Shown here piece after piece: positions 43,044-52,412 of a stretch of 64,000 nucleotides of DNA. The position numbers were made by a program, and so were the translations under genes. Positions within the stretch are counted from its first letter, which is position 1; each line of letters opens with the position of its first letter. The notes beneath the pieces were generated by a model. The model made no database searches. It saw only the letters and a program-made list of their open reading frames with translations, and was not told the DNA's origin. The stretch lies in contig NZ_MOWM01000001.1 in the NCBI RefSeq assembly GCF_016082275.1, positions 1 through 64,000 of the forward strand, given 5' to 3'. Origin of the DNA: Variovorax sp. E3. GTDB taxonomy: Bacteria; Pseudomonadota; Gammaproteobacteria; Burkholderiales; Burkholderiaceae_C.

Positions 43044-44414
43044 CTAGTTGCCCGCGCCTTCAAAGCGCGCGTGCGGGTGCGCGAAGTTGCCCAGCGCGAA
43101 ACGCTCGAGCCTGAACGCCTCGAGCGGCACCGTCGGCAGCTCGCCCGCCACCAGCCGCGCCACGTTGCGCCCCACGGCCGGCCCCAGGCCGAAGCCGTGG
43201 CCCGAGAATCCCGTGGCCACCACCAGCCCCGGCACCTGGGACGGGCAGTCGATCACCGGGAGCGCGTCGGGCAGCACGTCGATGTTGCCGGCCCACGACT
43301 TGACGACCGACACCGCATGCGCACCGCCGAACAGCTGGCCGAACAGCCGCGTGACCTCGTCGACCCGGCGCGCATTGGGCGGAATGTGCGGGCTGCGCGG
43401 CTCGATCGCGCGCTCCCTGTGCGGCGTCGACAGCCTGTCGCGGATGTCGCGCAGGAACGCATTGCCGAACTGGAACGCGAAGGTCTTGCGGTTGCGCACG
43501 AAGGCCGGCAGGAAGTACTTTGCTGCGCGCAGGGTGTCCAGCGTGAGGTCGATGTCCGACATGGACTCGGCCGCCAGGATGCAGGAACCGTCGGGCCGTT
43601 GCCGCAAGCCGAGGCCGAGCCCGCAGAAGCACGATTCACTGAGCGGCGGCAGCGGCTTGGTCAGCGACACGGTATTGCGCACCACCTGCTGCGGCAGCAC
43701 GAGGCCGAACTTCGACAAAAAGCGATGCGAGGTGGCCCCCGCCGCGCAGACCACGGCCGGCGTGCGGATCAGGCCGTGCTCGGTCAGCACCCCGCTGACC
43801 GCGCCGTTGGCGGTGTCGATCTCGATCGCTCCGCAATCCTCGAGCACCCGCGCGCCACGTGCTTGCGCCGCACGGGCCAGCGCGAGCGTCGCCAGCGCGG
43901 GCTCGGCCTGGCCGTCGCTCGCCGTGTAGAGCGCGCCCGGCACCCGCGGCGTGAAGGCGGGCAGCAACGCGGCCACCTGCGTGCCGGACAGCATGCGCGC
44001 GTCGGGCGAAACCGAACGGGCCGACGCGTGCCAGCGGCTGAAGGCGTCGCACTCGGTGTCGTCCTTCGCAACGAACACACAGCCACCGCGGCGCCAGCCG
44101 ATGTCGCACGCCAGTTCGCGCTCGAGCCCGGGCCATATCGACAGCGCCTCCAGCGCCAGCGGCATCTCCGCCAGGTCGCGGTACTGGGTGCGCACGAACC
44201 CCCAGTTGCGCCCCGACTGCTGCGAGGCCACCTTGCTCTTCTCGACCAGCACCACCTTCAGGCCCATGCCCGCCAGGTACCAGGCCGACGCCGCCCCGAC
44301 GATGCCACCGCCCAGCACCACCACGTCGGCCCGCGCGGGGAACGCTCCCCCGGTCTCCCGGCTGCGCGCAAAGGCGTCGTCCGGCGGGTGCGGGTACAGG
44401 CTTGGCGAGGTCAT
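43044..44414 (-). CDS. FAD-dependent oxidoreductase of the DAO family (first of two)
   Basis: A 456-residue flavoenzyme of the D-amino-acid-oxidase/sarcosine-oxidase fold. The Rossmann motif is VVVLGGGIVGAASAWYLAGMGLKVVLVEKS, followed by QSGRNWGFVRTQYRDLAEMPL, a pattern found in opine-oxidase and sarcosine-oxidase-like subunits. The C-terminal FAD site is VATGFSGHGFGLGPAVGRNVA. It is the last gene of the run that starts at fecI: its ATG overlaps the stop of the preceding flavoenzyme gene (ATGA). The substrate should be a secondary or alpha-amine; nothing in the sequence fixes which. It differs clearly from its neighbour and is not a duplicate. Confidence 0.82.
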   Translation of the reverse strand: MTSPSLYPHPPDDAFARSRETGGAFPARADVVVLGGGIVGAASAWYLAGMGLKVVLVEKSKVASQQSGRNWGFVRTQYRDLAEMPLALEALSIWPGLERELACDIGWRRGGCVFVAKDDTECDAFSRWHASARSVSPDARMLSGTQVAALLPAFTPRVPGALYTASDGQAEPALATLALARAAQARGARVLEDCGAIEIDTANGAVSGVLTEHGLIRTPAVVCAAGATSHRFLSKFGLVLPQQVVRNTVSLTKPLPPLSESCFCGLGLGLRQRPDGSCILAAESMSDIDLTLDTLRAAKYFLPAFVRNRKTFAFQFGNAFLRDIRDRLSTPHRERAIEPRSPHIPPNARRVDEVTRLFGQLFGGAHAVSVVKSWAGNIDVLPDALPVIDCPSQVPGLVVATGFSGHGFGLGPAVGRNVARLVAGELPTVPLEAFRLERFALGNFAHPHARFEGAGN

Positions 44415-45555
44415 GCTTCGGAATGAGAGGTGGACAGGGTCCGGCGGTCGGGCGACAGCGCGGCCAGGCTTGCGCCTAACTCGCGGTGCACGGACGGCAG
44501 CTCGTCGCCGAAGACCGACGCGGCAAGCGCCTGCGCCAGCGCCGGGGAAGCAAGGATTCCGCAACCGCCCTGCCCGGCCAGCCAATGAAATCCCTGCGAG
44601 CCGCGCGCGCGCCCACCACCGGATTGCGGTCGGCCGCAAAGGTGCGCAGGCCCGCCCATTGCGACTGCACCTGCGTCACGCGAAAGGCGGTGTCGCGCTC
44701 GATGTGGGCGATGGCCTGCTTCACGTCTTCGTCGCGCGCGCGCACCTCGCCGGGCTCGGCGGGCACCGCGTCGCACAGGCTGCCCAGCATGCGCCCTGCC
44801 TCGGGGCGGATGTACCACCGGTAGTCGAGGTTGCTGACGAACGGCCACGCGTCGGGGCTGGCGCTGCCTTCGGCCACGAAGTTGAACGCCGTGCGCCGCA
44901 GGGGCGTCAAGCCCAGTGGCGTCTCGCCGGCCAGCACGGCCACCTGGTCGGCCCATGCGCCGGCCGCATTCACCAGCACCGGCGCCTCCACGGTGCGGCT
45001 TGCCGTGCGCACGTGCCACGTGCCTGCGCGCCGCTCGATCGACAGCACCGCCTCGCCCGACGCGAACACGGCGCCGCGCGCCTTGGCGCCGTTCACATAG
45101 CCCTCGAGCAGCGCCGCAACGTCCAGGTCCATGGCGCCCGGCTCATGCAGGCCGGCGACCACGCCTTCGGCGCGCAAGGCCGGGAACAGCGCCATCGTCT
45201 CGCCGGCATCGGTGATCCGCGCCCGCGCGCCCACGCTCTCGATCTGTTCGCGAATGCGCTCCAGGCCCGACACTTGCCCGCTGCGCGCCACCGTGAGGCA
45301 ACCGCGCGGCGCAAGCAACGGGCCGCCAGGGAAGTCGACGGGCGGGCGCTCGAGGAAGGGCTTGCTGGCGGCCGCCATGCGGCGCATGGTGTCGGCCGAA
45401 ATGCCGAGCGTGTATTGCGCGGCGGTGCGTCCCGAGCTGTGGTGGCCCAGCGTGGCCTCGCGCTCCACCAACGCCACCGACATGCGCCGCGACAGGAAGA
45501 AAGCCGCGGAGGCGCCGGCCATTCCGCCCCCCACGATCACGACATCTTTTTTCAT
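44411..45555 (-). CDS. DauA-like D-amino-acid dehydrogenase (frame break near 44605)
   Basis: A DAO-fold flavoprotein of about 381 residues that resembles the catabolic D-arginine dehydrogenase DauA of Pseudomonas: HHSSGRTAAQYTLGI, ALLEGYVNGAKARG, VLVNAAGAWADQVAVLAG, SQWAGLRTFAADRNPVVGA and FHWLAGQGGCGIL all have close counterparts there as I recall it. The FAD motif is VVIVGGGMAGASAAFFLS at the N-terminus. Near 44605, in a GCGCGCGCG run, the frame changes between VVGARA and GSQGFHWLAG; one base restores it. It lies 50 bases after the hydrolase gene and overlaps the next flavoenzyme gene. Oxidation of D-basic amino acids or related amines is the inferred chemistry. Confidence 0.8.
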
Positions 45556-45605
45556 AGGCGATAGGCAAAGAGACAGGTGGAAAACGCCCGGCATCGAATG
45601 CCGGC

Positions 45606-46769
45606 TCAGAGCGCCCGCGAGATGGCTTCCATCATGGCGATCTCGCGCGAACTGGCCGCGTCGTCGCTGACCGCGGCGCGCGAGGACAGGCGCACGGTCA
45701 CCAGCCGGCTGGTCGGGTCGACCCACAGCCACTGGCCGTGAATGCCGATGGCGCAGAACGCGCCGCGCCCGTTGCCGGTGCTGTACCAGCACGAGCGGTA
45801 GCTTCCCTTGTCGGTGAACATGTCGTTGAAGTTGCCGTCGGTCCATGCCTGGCGGCTGCCCCGCGTTCGCATGTCGTCGATCCAGGCGCGCGGAATCACG
45901 GACTGCCCGGCGCCGTTGGTGCCGCCGTCCAGCACCAGTTGCCCGAAGCGCGCCAGGTCGCGCGCCGTCATGCACAGGCCGCCCGCGGCGCGTGCCGTGC
46001 CCGCGCGGTCGACCGTGACATAGGCCGCGCCCTTCGCACCCATGGGCTCCCAGAGCCGCTTCGCCAGGTACTCGTGGTAGCGCTGCCCTGTCGCGCCTTC
46101 GATGACCAGGCCGAGCATGTCCGTGTTGGGCGACGCATAGTAGAAGCGCTGGCCGTGGGCCTGCCTGGCGGAAGTGAGCGTGCGAAGGAAGCCCGCCATG
46201 GTCTCGGCCGTGCCGAGTGGGTCGCTGTTCCACAGCATGGCCCTGCGGTAGCGGTCGAACAGGCCCTCGCGGTCGAGATACTTGTCCTCGAACTCGATGT
46301 CGACGCTCATGTCCAGCAGGTCGCGCACGCGGGCCTTCCCGTAGGCGCTGCCGGCGGGCAGCGCCACATAGGCAGAAACGGGCCGCTCGGGGTCGAGCCC
46401 GTGCTCGCGCGCCGCAATGCCGGCGAGCATGCCGGTCCATGACTTGGTGATCGAGAACACCGTATGCGGCTTGTGGCGGTCCACATGCGGCGCGTACCAC
46501 TCGCCCACCGGAACGCCGTCGCGCATCACGACCAGCGCGTCCGCCTCGGAGCGCGCGAGATGCGCGAGCAGCGGTACCCGCTCCCCGTCGGCGTAGGGCA
46601 CCGCGACACCTTCGAGCGTTTCGCGGCAGTCCGCATCGTCGTCCTCCTTGCGCAAGCCCACCGTGGCGACAGGAACGATCTCGCAGAGATTCTGGAAGCT
46701 CCATCGGCCGTTCGGCGCGCAGCGCCAGTTGTCGAGGTCGATGCGGCTGCGATTCGATGGTGCGTTCAT
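45606..46769 (-). CDS. Serine hydrolase of the beta-lactamase fold (6-aminohexanoate-dimer-hydrolase-like)
   Basis: A 387-residue hydrolase of the class C beta-lactamase / esterase family. The S-x2-K motif is SITK at residues 106-109 (HTVFSITKSWTG), and the Tyr of the second motif is in RFYYASPNTDMLG. There is no evident signal peptide (MNAPSNRSRIDL), so it should act in the cytoplasm. Its ATG overlaps the stop of the ABC ATPase gene (ATGA), which ties it to iron uptake. NylB-type relatives split linear amides. A role in cutting an imported iron chelator is an inference from position; it could equally be a general esterase. Confidence 0.8.
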   Translation of the reverse strand: MNAPSNRSRIDLDNWRCAPNGRWSFQNLCEIVPVATVGLRKEDDDADCRETLEGVAVPYADGERVPLLAHLARSEADALVVMRDGVPVGEWYAPHVDRHKPHTVFSITKSWTGMLAGIAAREHGLDPERPVSAYVALPAGSAYGKARVRDLLDMSVDIEFEDKYLDREGLFDRYRRAMLWNSDPLGTAETMAGFLRTLTSARQAHGQRFYYASPNTDMLGLVIEGATGQRYHEYLAKRLWEPMGAKGAAYVTVDRAGTARAAGGLCMTARDLARFGQLVLDGGTNGAGQSVIPRAWIDDMRTRGSRQAWTDGNFNDMFTDKGSYRSCWYSTGNGRGAFCAIGIHGQWLWVDPTSRLVTVRLSSRAAVSDDAASSREIAMMEAISRAL

Positions 46770-47557
46770 GGGGTCGGTCCCGGTCCGGCCGATGCCCACG
46801 CCTGCGCAACGCCGTCGACGATGACCCGCGCGGCACCGCGCGAGCACCGCTCGACGCGCGCCTCGACCCGGTAGACCTCGCGCAGCATGGCGGGGGTGAT
46901 CACCTCCTCGCAACGCCCGCCGTGCGGCGCCCTGCCCCCGGCGAGCACCAGCACCTGGTCGGCGAACTGCAGCGCCTGGTTCAGGTCGTGCAAGGCGACG
47001 ACGACGATCTTTCCATGCCGCCGTGCGAGCGTTCGCAGCAGCCCGAGCACCTGAACCTGCCGGCGCATGTCGAGTGCGCTGGTCGGCTCGTCCATCAGCA
47101 GGATGTCCGGGTCGCGCACCAGCACCTGCGCGATCGAGACGAGCTGGCGCTGGCCGCCGCTCATCTCGTCGAGCGTCCTGAAGGCCAGCGCCTCGATGTC
47201 CAGTGCGGCCATCACCTCGTCGATCCTGGCCAGATCGCAGGCCTGCACCGCCCAGCCCTGTTGCTGCTGCTTGCACGCCAGCAGGACGCTTTCATAGGCC
47301 GTGAGGCGGGCCGTGACGGTCCCGTCCTGGGGCATATAGCAGACCCCCGTCTGCCCCTGGGAGCCCGGGGCGAACCGCACGGCACCCGGGCCGGCGAGCA
47401 GGCCGGCGATGCGACGGAACAGGGTCGACTTGCCCGCGGCGTTGGGCCCGATGAGCGCGACGACCTCGCCGGCCTTGAACAGCGGCGTGCTCACCTCCGA
47501 CAAGATCGTCCGGCCCGCATACGAGGCGCCGACGTTCTCGAGTTGCAGCGTCACCAT
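46766..47557 (-). CDS. Iron-chelate ABC transporter ATP-binding protein (FecE-like)
   Basis: A 263-residue ATPase of the FecE/HmuV group that powers uptake of iron complexes. The Walker A motif is IGPNAAGKSTLFRRI, the signature MSGGQRQLVSIAQVL, and Walker B ILLMDEPTSALDMRRQ, with switch His in VVALHDLNQAL. It overlaps the permease gene upstream by 7 bases and the hydrolase gene downstream by 4, so all three are tightly coupled. Confidence 0.88.
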   Translation of the reverse strand: MVTLQLENVGASYAGRTILSEVSTPLFKAGEVVALIGPNAAGKSTLFRRIAGLLAGPGAVRFAPGSQGQTGVCYMPQDGTVTARLTAYESVLLACKQQQQGWAVQACDLARIDEVMAALDIEALAFRTLDEMSGGQRQLVSIAQVLVRDPDILLMDEPTSALDMRRQVQVLGLLRTLARRHGKIVVVALHDLNQALQFADQVLVLAGGRAPHGGRCEEVITPAMLREVYRVEARVERCSRGAARVIVDGVAQAWASAGPGPTP

Positions 47558-48606
47558 GAGCGCCCCTTCGAACGAAGGATGAGTGAAATGAAGAACGGCA
47601 CGCCGACCAGCGACGTCACGACGCCGATCGGAAAGATCGCCCCCGGCACCAGCGTCTTGCTGACCACCGAGCTGGCCGACAGCATCAGCGCGCCGGCCAG
47701 CAGCGAACCCGGCAGGAAGTAGCGCTGGTCTTCGCCCAGCAGCATGCGCGCGATGTGCGGGCCGACCAGGCCGACGAACCCGATCACGCCGATGAACGAC
47801 ACCGGGAGCGCCGCCAGCAGGCTCACCATCACCAGCGATTCGAGGCGCAGGCGCCGCACATCGACCCCCATGCTCGCGGCCTTGTCGTCGCCCAGCCGCA
47901 TGGCGGTGAGCGACCAGGCGCGCCGCGCGAACAGCGGCAGCATCACCAGCAGCAGCGCGAGCACGGCGCCCACCTTGGGCCACGTGGCGCGCCCGAGGCT
48001 GCCCATGGTCCAGAACACCACGGCGGCGACCGCCTGCTCCGTGGCGAAGTACTGCACCAGCGCCAGCAAGGCATTGAACGTGAAGACCAGCGCGATGCCC
48101 AGCAGCACGATCGTCTCGGAGCCGACGTTGCGCCGCGTGCTCACGAGGTGGATCAGCACCGCGGACAGCATCGCCATCACGAAGGCATTGACCGGCACCA
48201 GGTAGTCGGCGAGCAGCGGGAACAGCTTCACGCCAAAGGCAAGCCCCAGCGCCGCGCCGAAGCTGGCCGCCGCCGAGATGCCCAGCGTGAACGGACTGGC
48301 CAGCGGGTTGTTGAGGATGGTCTGCATCTGCGCCCCCGCGAGCGAGAGCGCCGCGCCCGCGACCACCGCCATCGCGGCGACGGGCATGCGGATGTCCCAC
48401 AGCACCACGCGCAACTGCACCGGCACGCTGTCGGGCCACACGAGCGCGAGCGCGACCGACGCCAGGTCGTAGCGCGCCGGCCCCGTGGCCATGTCGAGCA
48501 TGAAGCTCAGCAACAGCAAGCCGGCCAGCACGGCAAGAACCAGGCGCTTGCGGCGCACCAGTGCCCGGTAGGTTGCCCCGAGCGCGGGCGTCGTCGCGGC
48601 GCTCAC
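47551..48606 (-). CDS. Iron-chelate ABC transporter permease (FecCD family)
   Basis: A 351-residue FecCD/BtuC-type permease with about ten membrane segments. Hallmarks are WDIRMPVAAMAVVAGAALSLAGAQMQTILNNPLASPFTLGIS, GMG-like LGDDKAASMGVDVRRLR and VSFIGVIGFVGLVGPHIARMLLGEDQRYFLPGSLLAGAL. Only one permease gene is present, so it should act as a homodimer. It starts with GTG at 48606, overlapping the stop of the binding-protein gene (GTGA). Confidence 0.9.
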   Translation of the reverse strand: MSAATTPALGATYRALVRRKRLVLAVLAGLLLLSFMLDMATGPARYDLASVALALVWPDSVPVQLRVVLWDIRMPVAAMAVVAGAALSLAGAQMQTILNNPLASPFTLGISAAASFGAALGLAFGVKLFPLLADYLVPVNAFVMAMLSAVLIHLVSTRRNVGSETIVLLGIALVFTFNALLALVQYFATEQAVAAVVFWTMGSLGRATWPKVGAVLALLLVMLPLFARRAWSLTAMRLGDDKAASMGVDVRRLRLESLVMVSLLAALPVSFIGVIGFVGLVGPHIARMLLGEDQRYFLPGSLLAGALMLSASSVVSKTLVPGAIFPIGVVTSLVGVPFFISLILRSKGRSW

Positions 48607-49796
48607 GGCCTGGGCTCCCTGGGCAGCGTGACGAAATAGCCCGGCGCGTAGTCGACCGGCAGAAAGCGCTGGTGGAACTCGCGGAAGGTCGCGCCGGCGT
48701 CCAGCTCGGCGAACAGTTCCGGGTGCAGCCACCGGGCCAACTGCTGGATGGCGACGAAGTCGTACGGGCTGTTGTAGAACTGGTGCCAGATGGCATGGAA
48801 CGCGCCGTTGCGTTGCGCCGTGGTGCCCGCGTAGGCAGACCGCTGCGTGAAGCCGCGCAGCTTTCGCGCGGCCTCGTCCATGTCGGCGCCGGGGCCCACG
48901 CCGATCCACGGCCCCTTGGGCACGAAGGCCTCCCAGTTGGCGCTGGTCACGATCACCTGCTCGGGGTCGGACGCCAGCACCTGTTCGGGGTTCACCTGGC
49001 CGAAGGTGCCGCGAATGATCTTGCCGGCCAGGTTGGTGCCGCCCGCCATCTCGACGAACTTGCCGAAGTTCTCGTTGCCGAAGCTCAGGCAGCAGTCTTC
49101 GGTGTAGCCGCCGATGCGCTCGATGAAGACACGCGGCTGCGCCGGCGCGGCAGCCTGGATGACATCGGTCACGCGCCGGATCTGCGCCGCGCGGAAATCG
49201 ATGAGCTCGCGCGCACGCGCCTCCTTGCCCATGAGCTGGCCGAGCAGCCGGATGGTGGGCTCGGTGTTCTCCACGGGGTAGTGCCTGAAGTCGACATACA
49301 CGATCGGGATACCGACCGCCTGCAGCCGCTCCACATAGCGTGCGTCGTCGGTGGCGCGCTGCGACTCGATGTTCATGAGGATGACGTCGGGTTTCAGCGA
49401 AATCGCCAGCTCCAGGTCGAAGGTGCCGTCCTCGAAGCCGCCGAACTGCGGCAGCCCGGCAATGCGTGGGAACTTGCGCAGGTAGGCGGCGTACGTGTCG
49501 GGGTCCGACTGGATCAGGTCCTTGCGCCAGCCCACGACGCGCCCGATCGGGTCTTCGGTATCCAGCGCGGCGAGCAGGTAAAGCTGCCGGCCCTCGCCGA
49601 GCATCATGCGGCGCACCGGCAGGCGCAGTTCGACCTTTCGCCCGAGCAGATCGGTCACCGTGGACAGGGGGCGCGCATCGGCTGGCGCGGTCGGGCCGGG
49701 GGCGCCCGGCCGCGGCGCGAGCCACAGCAAGGCGGCCAGGGCAAGAGCGACGGCGACGGCGACGGCCGCGCCGAGATACAGCTTCGTTCGGGTCAT
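48603..49796 (-). CDS. Iron-chelate periplasmic binding protein (TroA-like fold)
   Basis: A 397-residue class III binding protein that would bring iron chelate to the permease. The N-terminus is one hydrophobic stretch (LYLGAAVAVAVALALAALLWLA) without a clear cleavage or lipobox site, so it may stay anchored in the membrane. The core begins STVTDLLGRKVEL and includes LKPDVILMN and VYVDFRHYPVENTEPTIRLLGQLMGKE. A vicinal CC pair occurs in YTEDCCLSFGNENF. It lies 20 bases after the receptor gene and overlaps the permease gene. Confidence 0.85.
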   Translation of the reverse strand: MTRTKLYLGAAVAVAVALALAALLWLAPRPGAPGPTAPADARPLSTVTDLLGRKVELRLPVRRMMLGEGRQLYLLAALDTEDPIGRVVGWRKDLIQSDPDTYAAYLRKFPRIAGLPQFGGFEDGTFDLELAISLKPDVILMNIESQRATDDARYVERLQAVGIPIVYVDFRHYPVENTEPTIRLLGQLMGKEARARELIDFRAAQIRRVTDVIQAAAPAQPRVFIERIGGYTEDCCLSFGNENFGKFVEMAGGTNLAGKIIRGTFGQVNPEQVLASDPEQVIVTSANWEAFVPKGPWIGVGPGADMDEAARKLRGFTQRSAYAGTTAQRNGAFHAIWHQFYNSPYDFVAIQQLARWLHPELFAELDAGATFREFHQRFLPVDYAPGYFVTLPREPRP

Positions 49797-49816
49797 GGCG
49801 CAGCGGGGCCGGTGGC

Positions 49817-52306
49817 CTAGAAGTCCACCGAGGCGGACAGCATGAAGGTGCGGGGAATGCCTTGCGAGATCGTGCCGTACGACGCCACGCCCGACCAGTA
49901 GGCGCGGTTGGTGGCGTTCACCAGCGTGCCGCGGAAGGTGGTCGCGCGCCCGGCGATGCGGGTCGTGTAGCGCGCACCGACGTCCAGCGTGGTCCAGGCC
50001 GGAATCGACTGCGTGTTGGCCTGGTTGACGTACGCCTTGCTGGTGTAAGTCAGGCTGCTGTTCAGCGCAAGGCCGCTGACGCCCGGAACGTCCCAGTCGG
50101 CGCTCAGGTTGGCCATGGCCGTGGGCACGCCCACGGGGCGGTTGCCCAGCGTGGTGCGACTGTTGGTCCTGGTGAGCTTGCCGTCCAGCAGCGTGAGGCC
50201 GCCGGTCAGGCGCAGGCCCTTCACGGGCTCGCCGAACACATTGAACTCGAGCCCGCGGTTGCGCTGCTCGCTGTCGGCCGCGTAGACGGTGCCGGTGAGC
50301 TGGCCGCTGGGCTTGGTGACCTGGAACGCGCTCACCGTGGCCATCGTGCCGCCGAGATCGAACTTCGCGCCGACCTCGTACTGCTTCGACTTGTAGGGCG
50401 AGAAGATCTCGCCCGCGTTCGACGCCGTGTTGGGGGCGGTGTCACCCTTGCTCAGGCCTTCGATGTAGTTGGCGTAGATCGACACGTTCTGCAACGGCTT
50501 GAAGACCACGCCGGCCATCGGCGTGACCGCGCTCTGGTCGTAGCGCGCGGTCACGGCGCCGGTGTTCGCGCTGAAGTTGTTCGACTCCACGCGCTGATGG
50601 CGCAGGCCCAGCGTGAGCTGCAGGCGATCGTCGAAGGCGCTGAGCGTGTCGGCCAGCGCCACGCCCGACAGGCGAGAGGCCGAGACCTTCGGCGCGCGCA
50701 GCGGCTCGGCGATGTTCTGGTAGGGCCGGTCGATGGGCGCGTAGATGTTGGTCAGCATCGCCTTGCCGGTGTTGTTGGCCAGCCCCACGCGGTCTTCGTA
50801 GCTGCTGACCTGGAAACTCACCGCGTGCTTGATCGCGCCGGTTTCGAAGTGCCCGCGCAGGCCGGTGTCCAGCGTATGCCGGTCGACCTTGAACTTGTAG
50901 TTCGTAGGCGTGGAGGTCGTGAGGCCCAAGCCGTCGAGCAAGGTGGGCGTCTGGTCGGACAGGCGTGCGATGCTGACCGTCGAGCCGCCGGCATTGGCGA
51001 ACAGGGTGATCTTGTCGCTCAGGTCGTATTCGGCGCGCAGCAGCGCGGACTGGCCGTCCGATTTCCACCAGCCCCAGGGCTGCGAGATGTTGCGCCGGCC
51101 GTCGGGCGCGTCGGGCACCTGGATGCCGGAGGCCACGAGGTAGGGACGCGTCGGCGCATCGACATTCTCGACCTGCGAGAGGAAGTCGAACGAGGCCCGC
51201 AGGCGCTCGCCCTGGTAGTCGAGCGACAGGGCCCCGATGTCGGTGCGCGATTTCTGGTTGTCCAGCGGCGTGTCGCCTTCGCGGTGCACGCCGTTGAAGC
51301 GCACGCCCCATTCGCGGCCGGCGCCGAAGCGCCGGCTCAGGTCGACATGCTGGCCCAGCTGTGAGCCGCTGCCGTAGTCGAGCGAGACCCGGCTCAGGTC
51401 TTCGGGCAGCGCACGCTTGGGCACGAGGTTGATGACGCCGCCCACGCCGCCGTTGGGCGACATGCCGTAGAGCAGCGCGGCCGGTCCCTTCACGACCTCG
51501 ATGCGCTCGGCGTATTCGGTGAACACGTGGTAGTTGGGCGCCACGCCGTAGACGCCGTCGAAAGCCACCTCGCTGAGGTTGCCTTCGCCGATCGGCAGGC
51601 CGCGAATGTAGAAGGAGTCGGTGACGCCGCCGAGCTGGCCGGTGAAGCGCACCGAGGAGTCCTTGTTGAGCACTTCGGGCAGCGAGGCGGCCTGCCGGTT
51701 CGTCATTGCCTCCGACGTGAAGCTGCTGGTGCTGAACGGCGAGCTCATGATGTCCGCGTTGCCGAGCAGGCCGAGCCGGCCGCCGCGCGCCATCTGGCCG
51801 CCCGCGTAGGGCCGCGGCAGTTCGCCCGGCAGCTGCTCGGCGGCCGTGACGGTGATCGTCGGAAGAACGGCCGAATCGCCGGCCTTCGGCGCGGGTGAGG
51901 CACGCAGCGAATAGCCGCCGTTGCCGGCCTCGATCAGTTCATAACCGGAATCGCGCAGCAGCCGCGCAAAGCCTTCCTGCACCGTGAAGCTGCCGCGCAG
52001 GCCGGGGCTGCGAATGGCGGCCAGCGGCGTCGGGTCGAACGACAGCGGCACGCCCGCCAGGCCCGCGAACTGCGCCAGTGCGTTGCCGAGCGGACCGGGC
52101 TCGATGGCGTAGCTGCGCGTGACGCTCGCGCTGGAAGGCTCGGCGGCATGTACCACGGAGAGCGGCGCGACCACCGCGAGCCCCAGGCCGGCCAGGGTCC
52201 ACTGCAGCGAGAGCGCGATGCCGATCGGCATGCGCATCGAGGGGAACGCGCTGTGGGAACGACGGGAGACATCCTCGCGCGAGCGGGGGAACAGGCCGGA
52301 GACCAT
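49817..52306 (-). CDS. TonB-dependent siderophore receptor with signalling domain
   Basis: An outer-membrane receptor of about 829 residues. After the signal peptide (cleavage near VVHA|AEP) an STN signalling domain runs from about 65 to 135 (IEPGPLGNALAQFAGLAGVPLSF; LRGSFTVQEGFARLLRDSGYELI), as in FecA-type receptors that talk to FecR. The plug then carries PEVLNKDSSVRFTGQLGGVTDSFYIRGLPI and EVVKGPAALLYGMSPNGGVGGVINLVPKR, and the barrel ends with a terminal Phe (MLSASVDF). ATG at 52306 has AAGGAT before it; a TTG directly upstream is less likely. The set of genes around it indicates a ferric siderophore as ligand; its identity is unknown. Confidence 0.92.
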   Translation of the reverse strand: MVSGLFPRSREDVSRRSHSAFPSMRMPIGIALSLQWTLAGLGLAVVAPLSVVHAAEPSSASVTRSYAIEPGPLGNALAQFAGLAGVPLSFDPTPLAAIRSPGLRGSFTVQEGFARLLRDSGYELIEAGNGGYSLRASPAPKAGDSAVLPTITVTAAEQLPGELPRPYAGGQMARGGRLGLLGNADIMSSPFSTSSFTSEAMTNRQAASLPEVLNKDSSVRFTGQLGGVTDSFYIRGLPIGEGNLSEVAFDGVYGVAPNYHVFTEYAERIEVVKGPAALLYGMSPNGGVGGVINLVPKRALPEDLSRVSLDYGSGSQLGQHVDLSRRFGAGREWGVRFNGVHREGDTPLDNQKSRTDIGALSLDYQGERLRASFDFLSQVENVDAPTRPYLVASGIQVPDAPDGRRNISQPWGWWKSDGQSALLRAEYDLSDKITLFANAGGSTVSIARLSDQTPTLLDGLGLTTSTPTNYKFKVDRHTLDTGLRGHFETGAIKHAVSFQVSSYEDRVGLANNTGKAMLTNIYAPIDRPYQNIAEPLRAPKVSASRLSGVALADTLSAFDDRLQLTLGLRHQRVESNNFSANTGAVTARYDQSAVTPMAGVVFKPLQNVSIYANYIEGLSKGDTAPNTASNAGEIFSPYKSKQYEVGAKFDLGGTMATVSAFQVTKPSGQLTGTVYAADSEQRNRGLEFNVFGEPVKGLRLTGGLTLLDGKLTRTNSRTTLGNRPVGVPTAMANLSADWDVPGVSGLALNSSLTYTSKAYVNQANTQSIPAWTTLDVGARYTTRIAGRATTFRGTLVNATNRAYWSGVASYGTISQGIPRTFMLSASVDF

Positions 52307-52412
52307 CAAGAAAATCCTTTCGCAGATGAACGCTTTGGGTGGCGCACTGAAGCGCCTTCACCCGGTACACCGTACGAAACGAAAAAAGGTATCACCCCCG
52401 ACGAGAAAAAAA

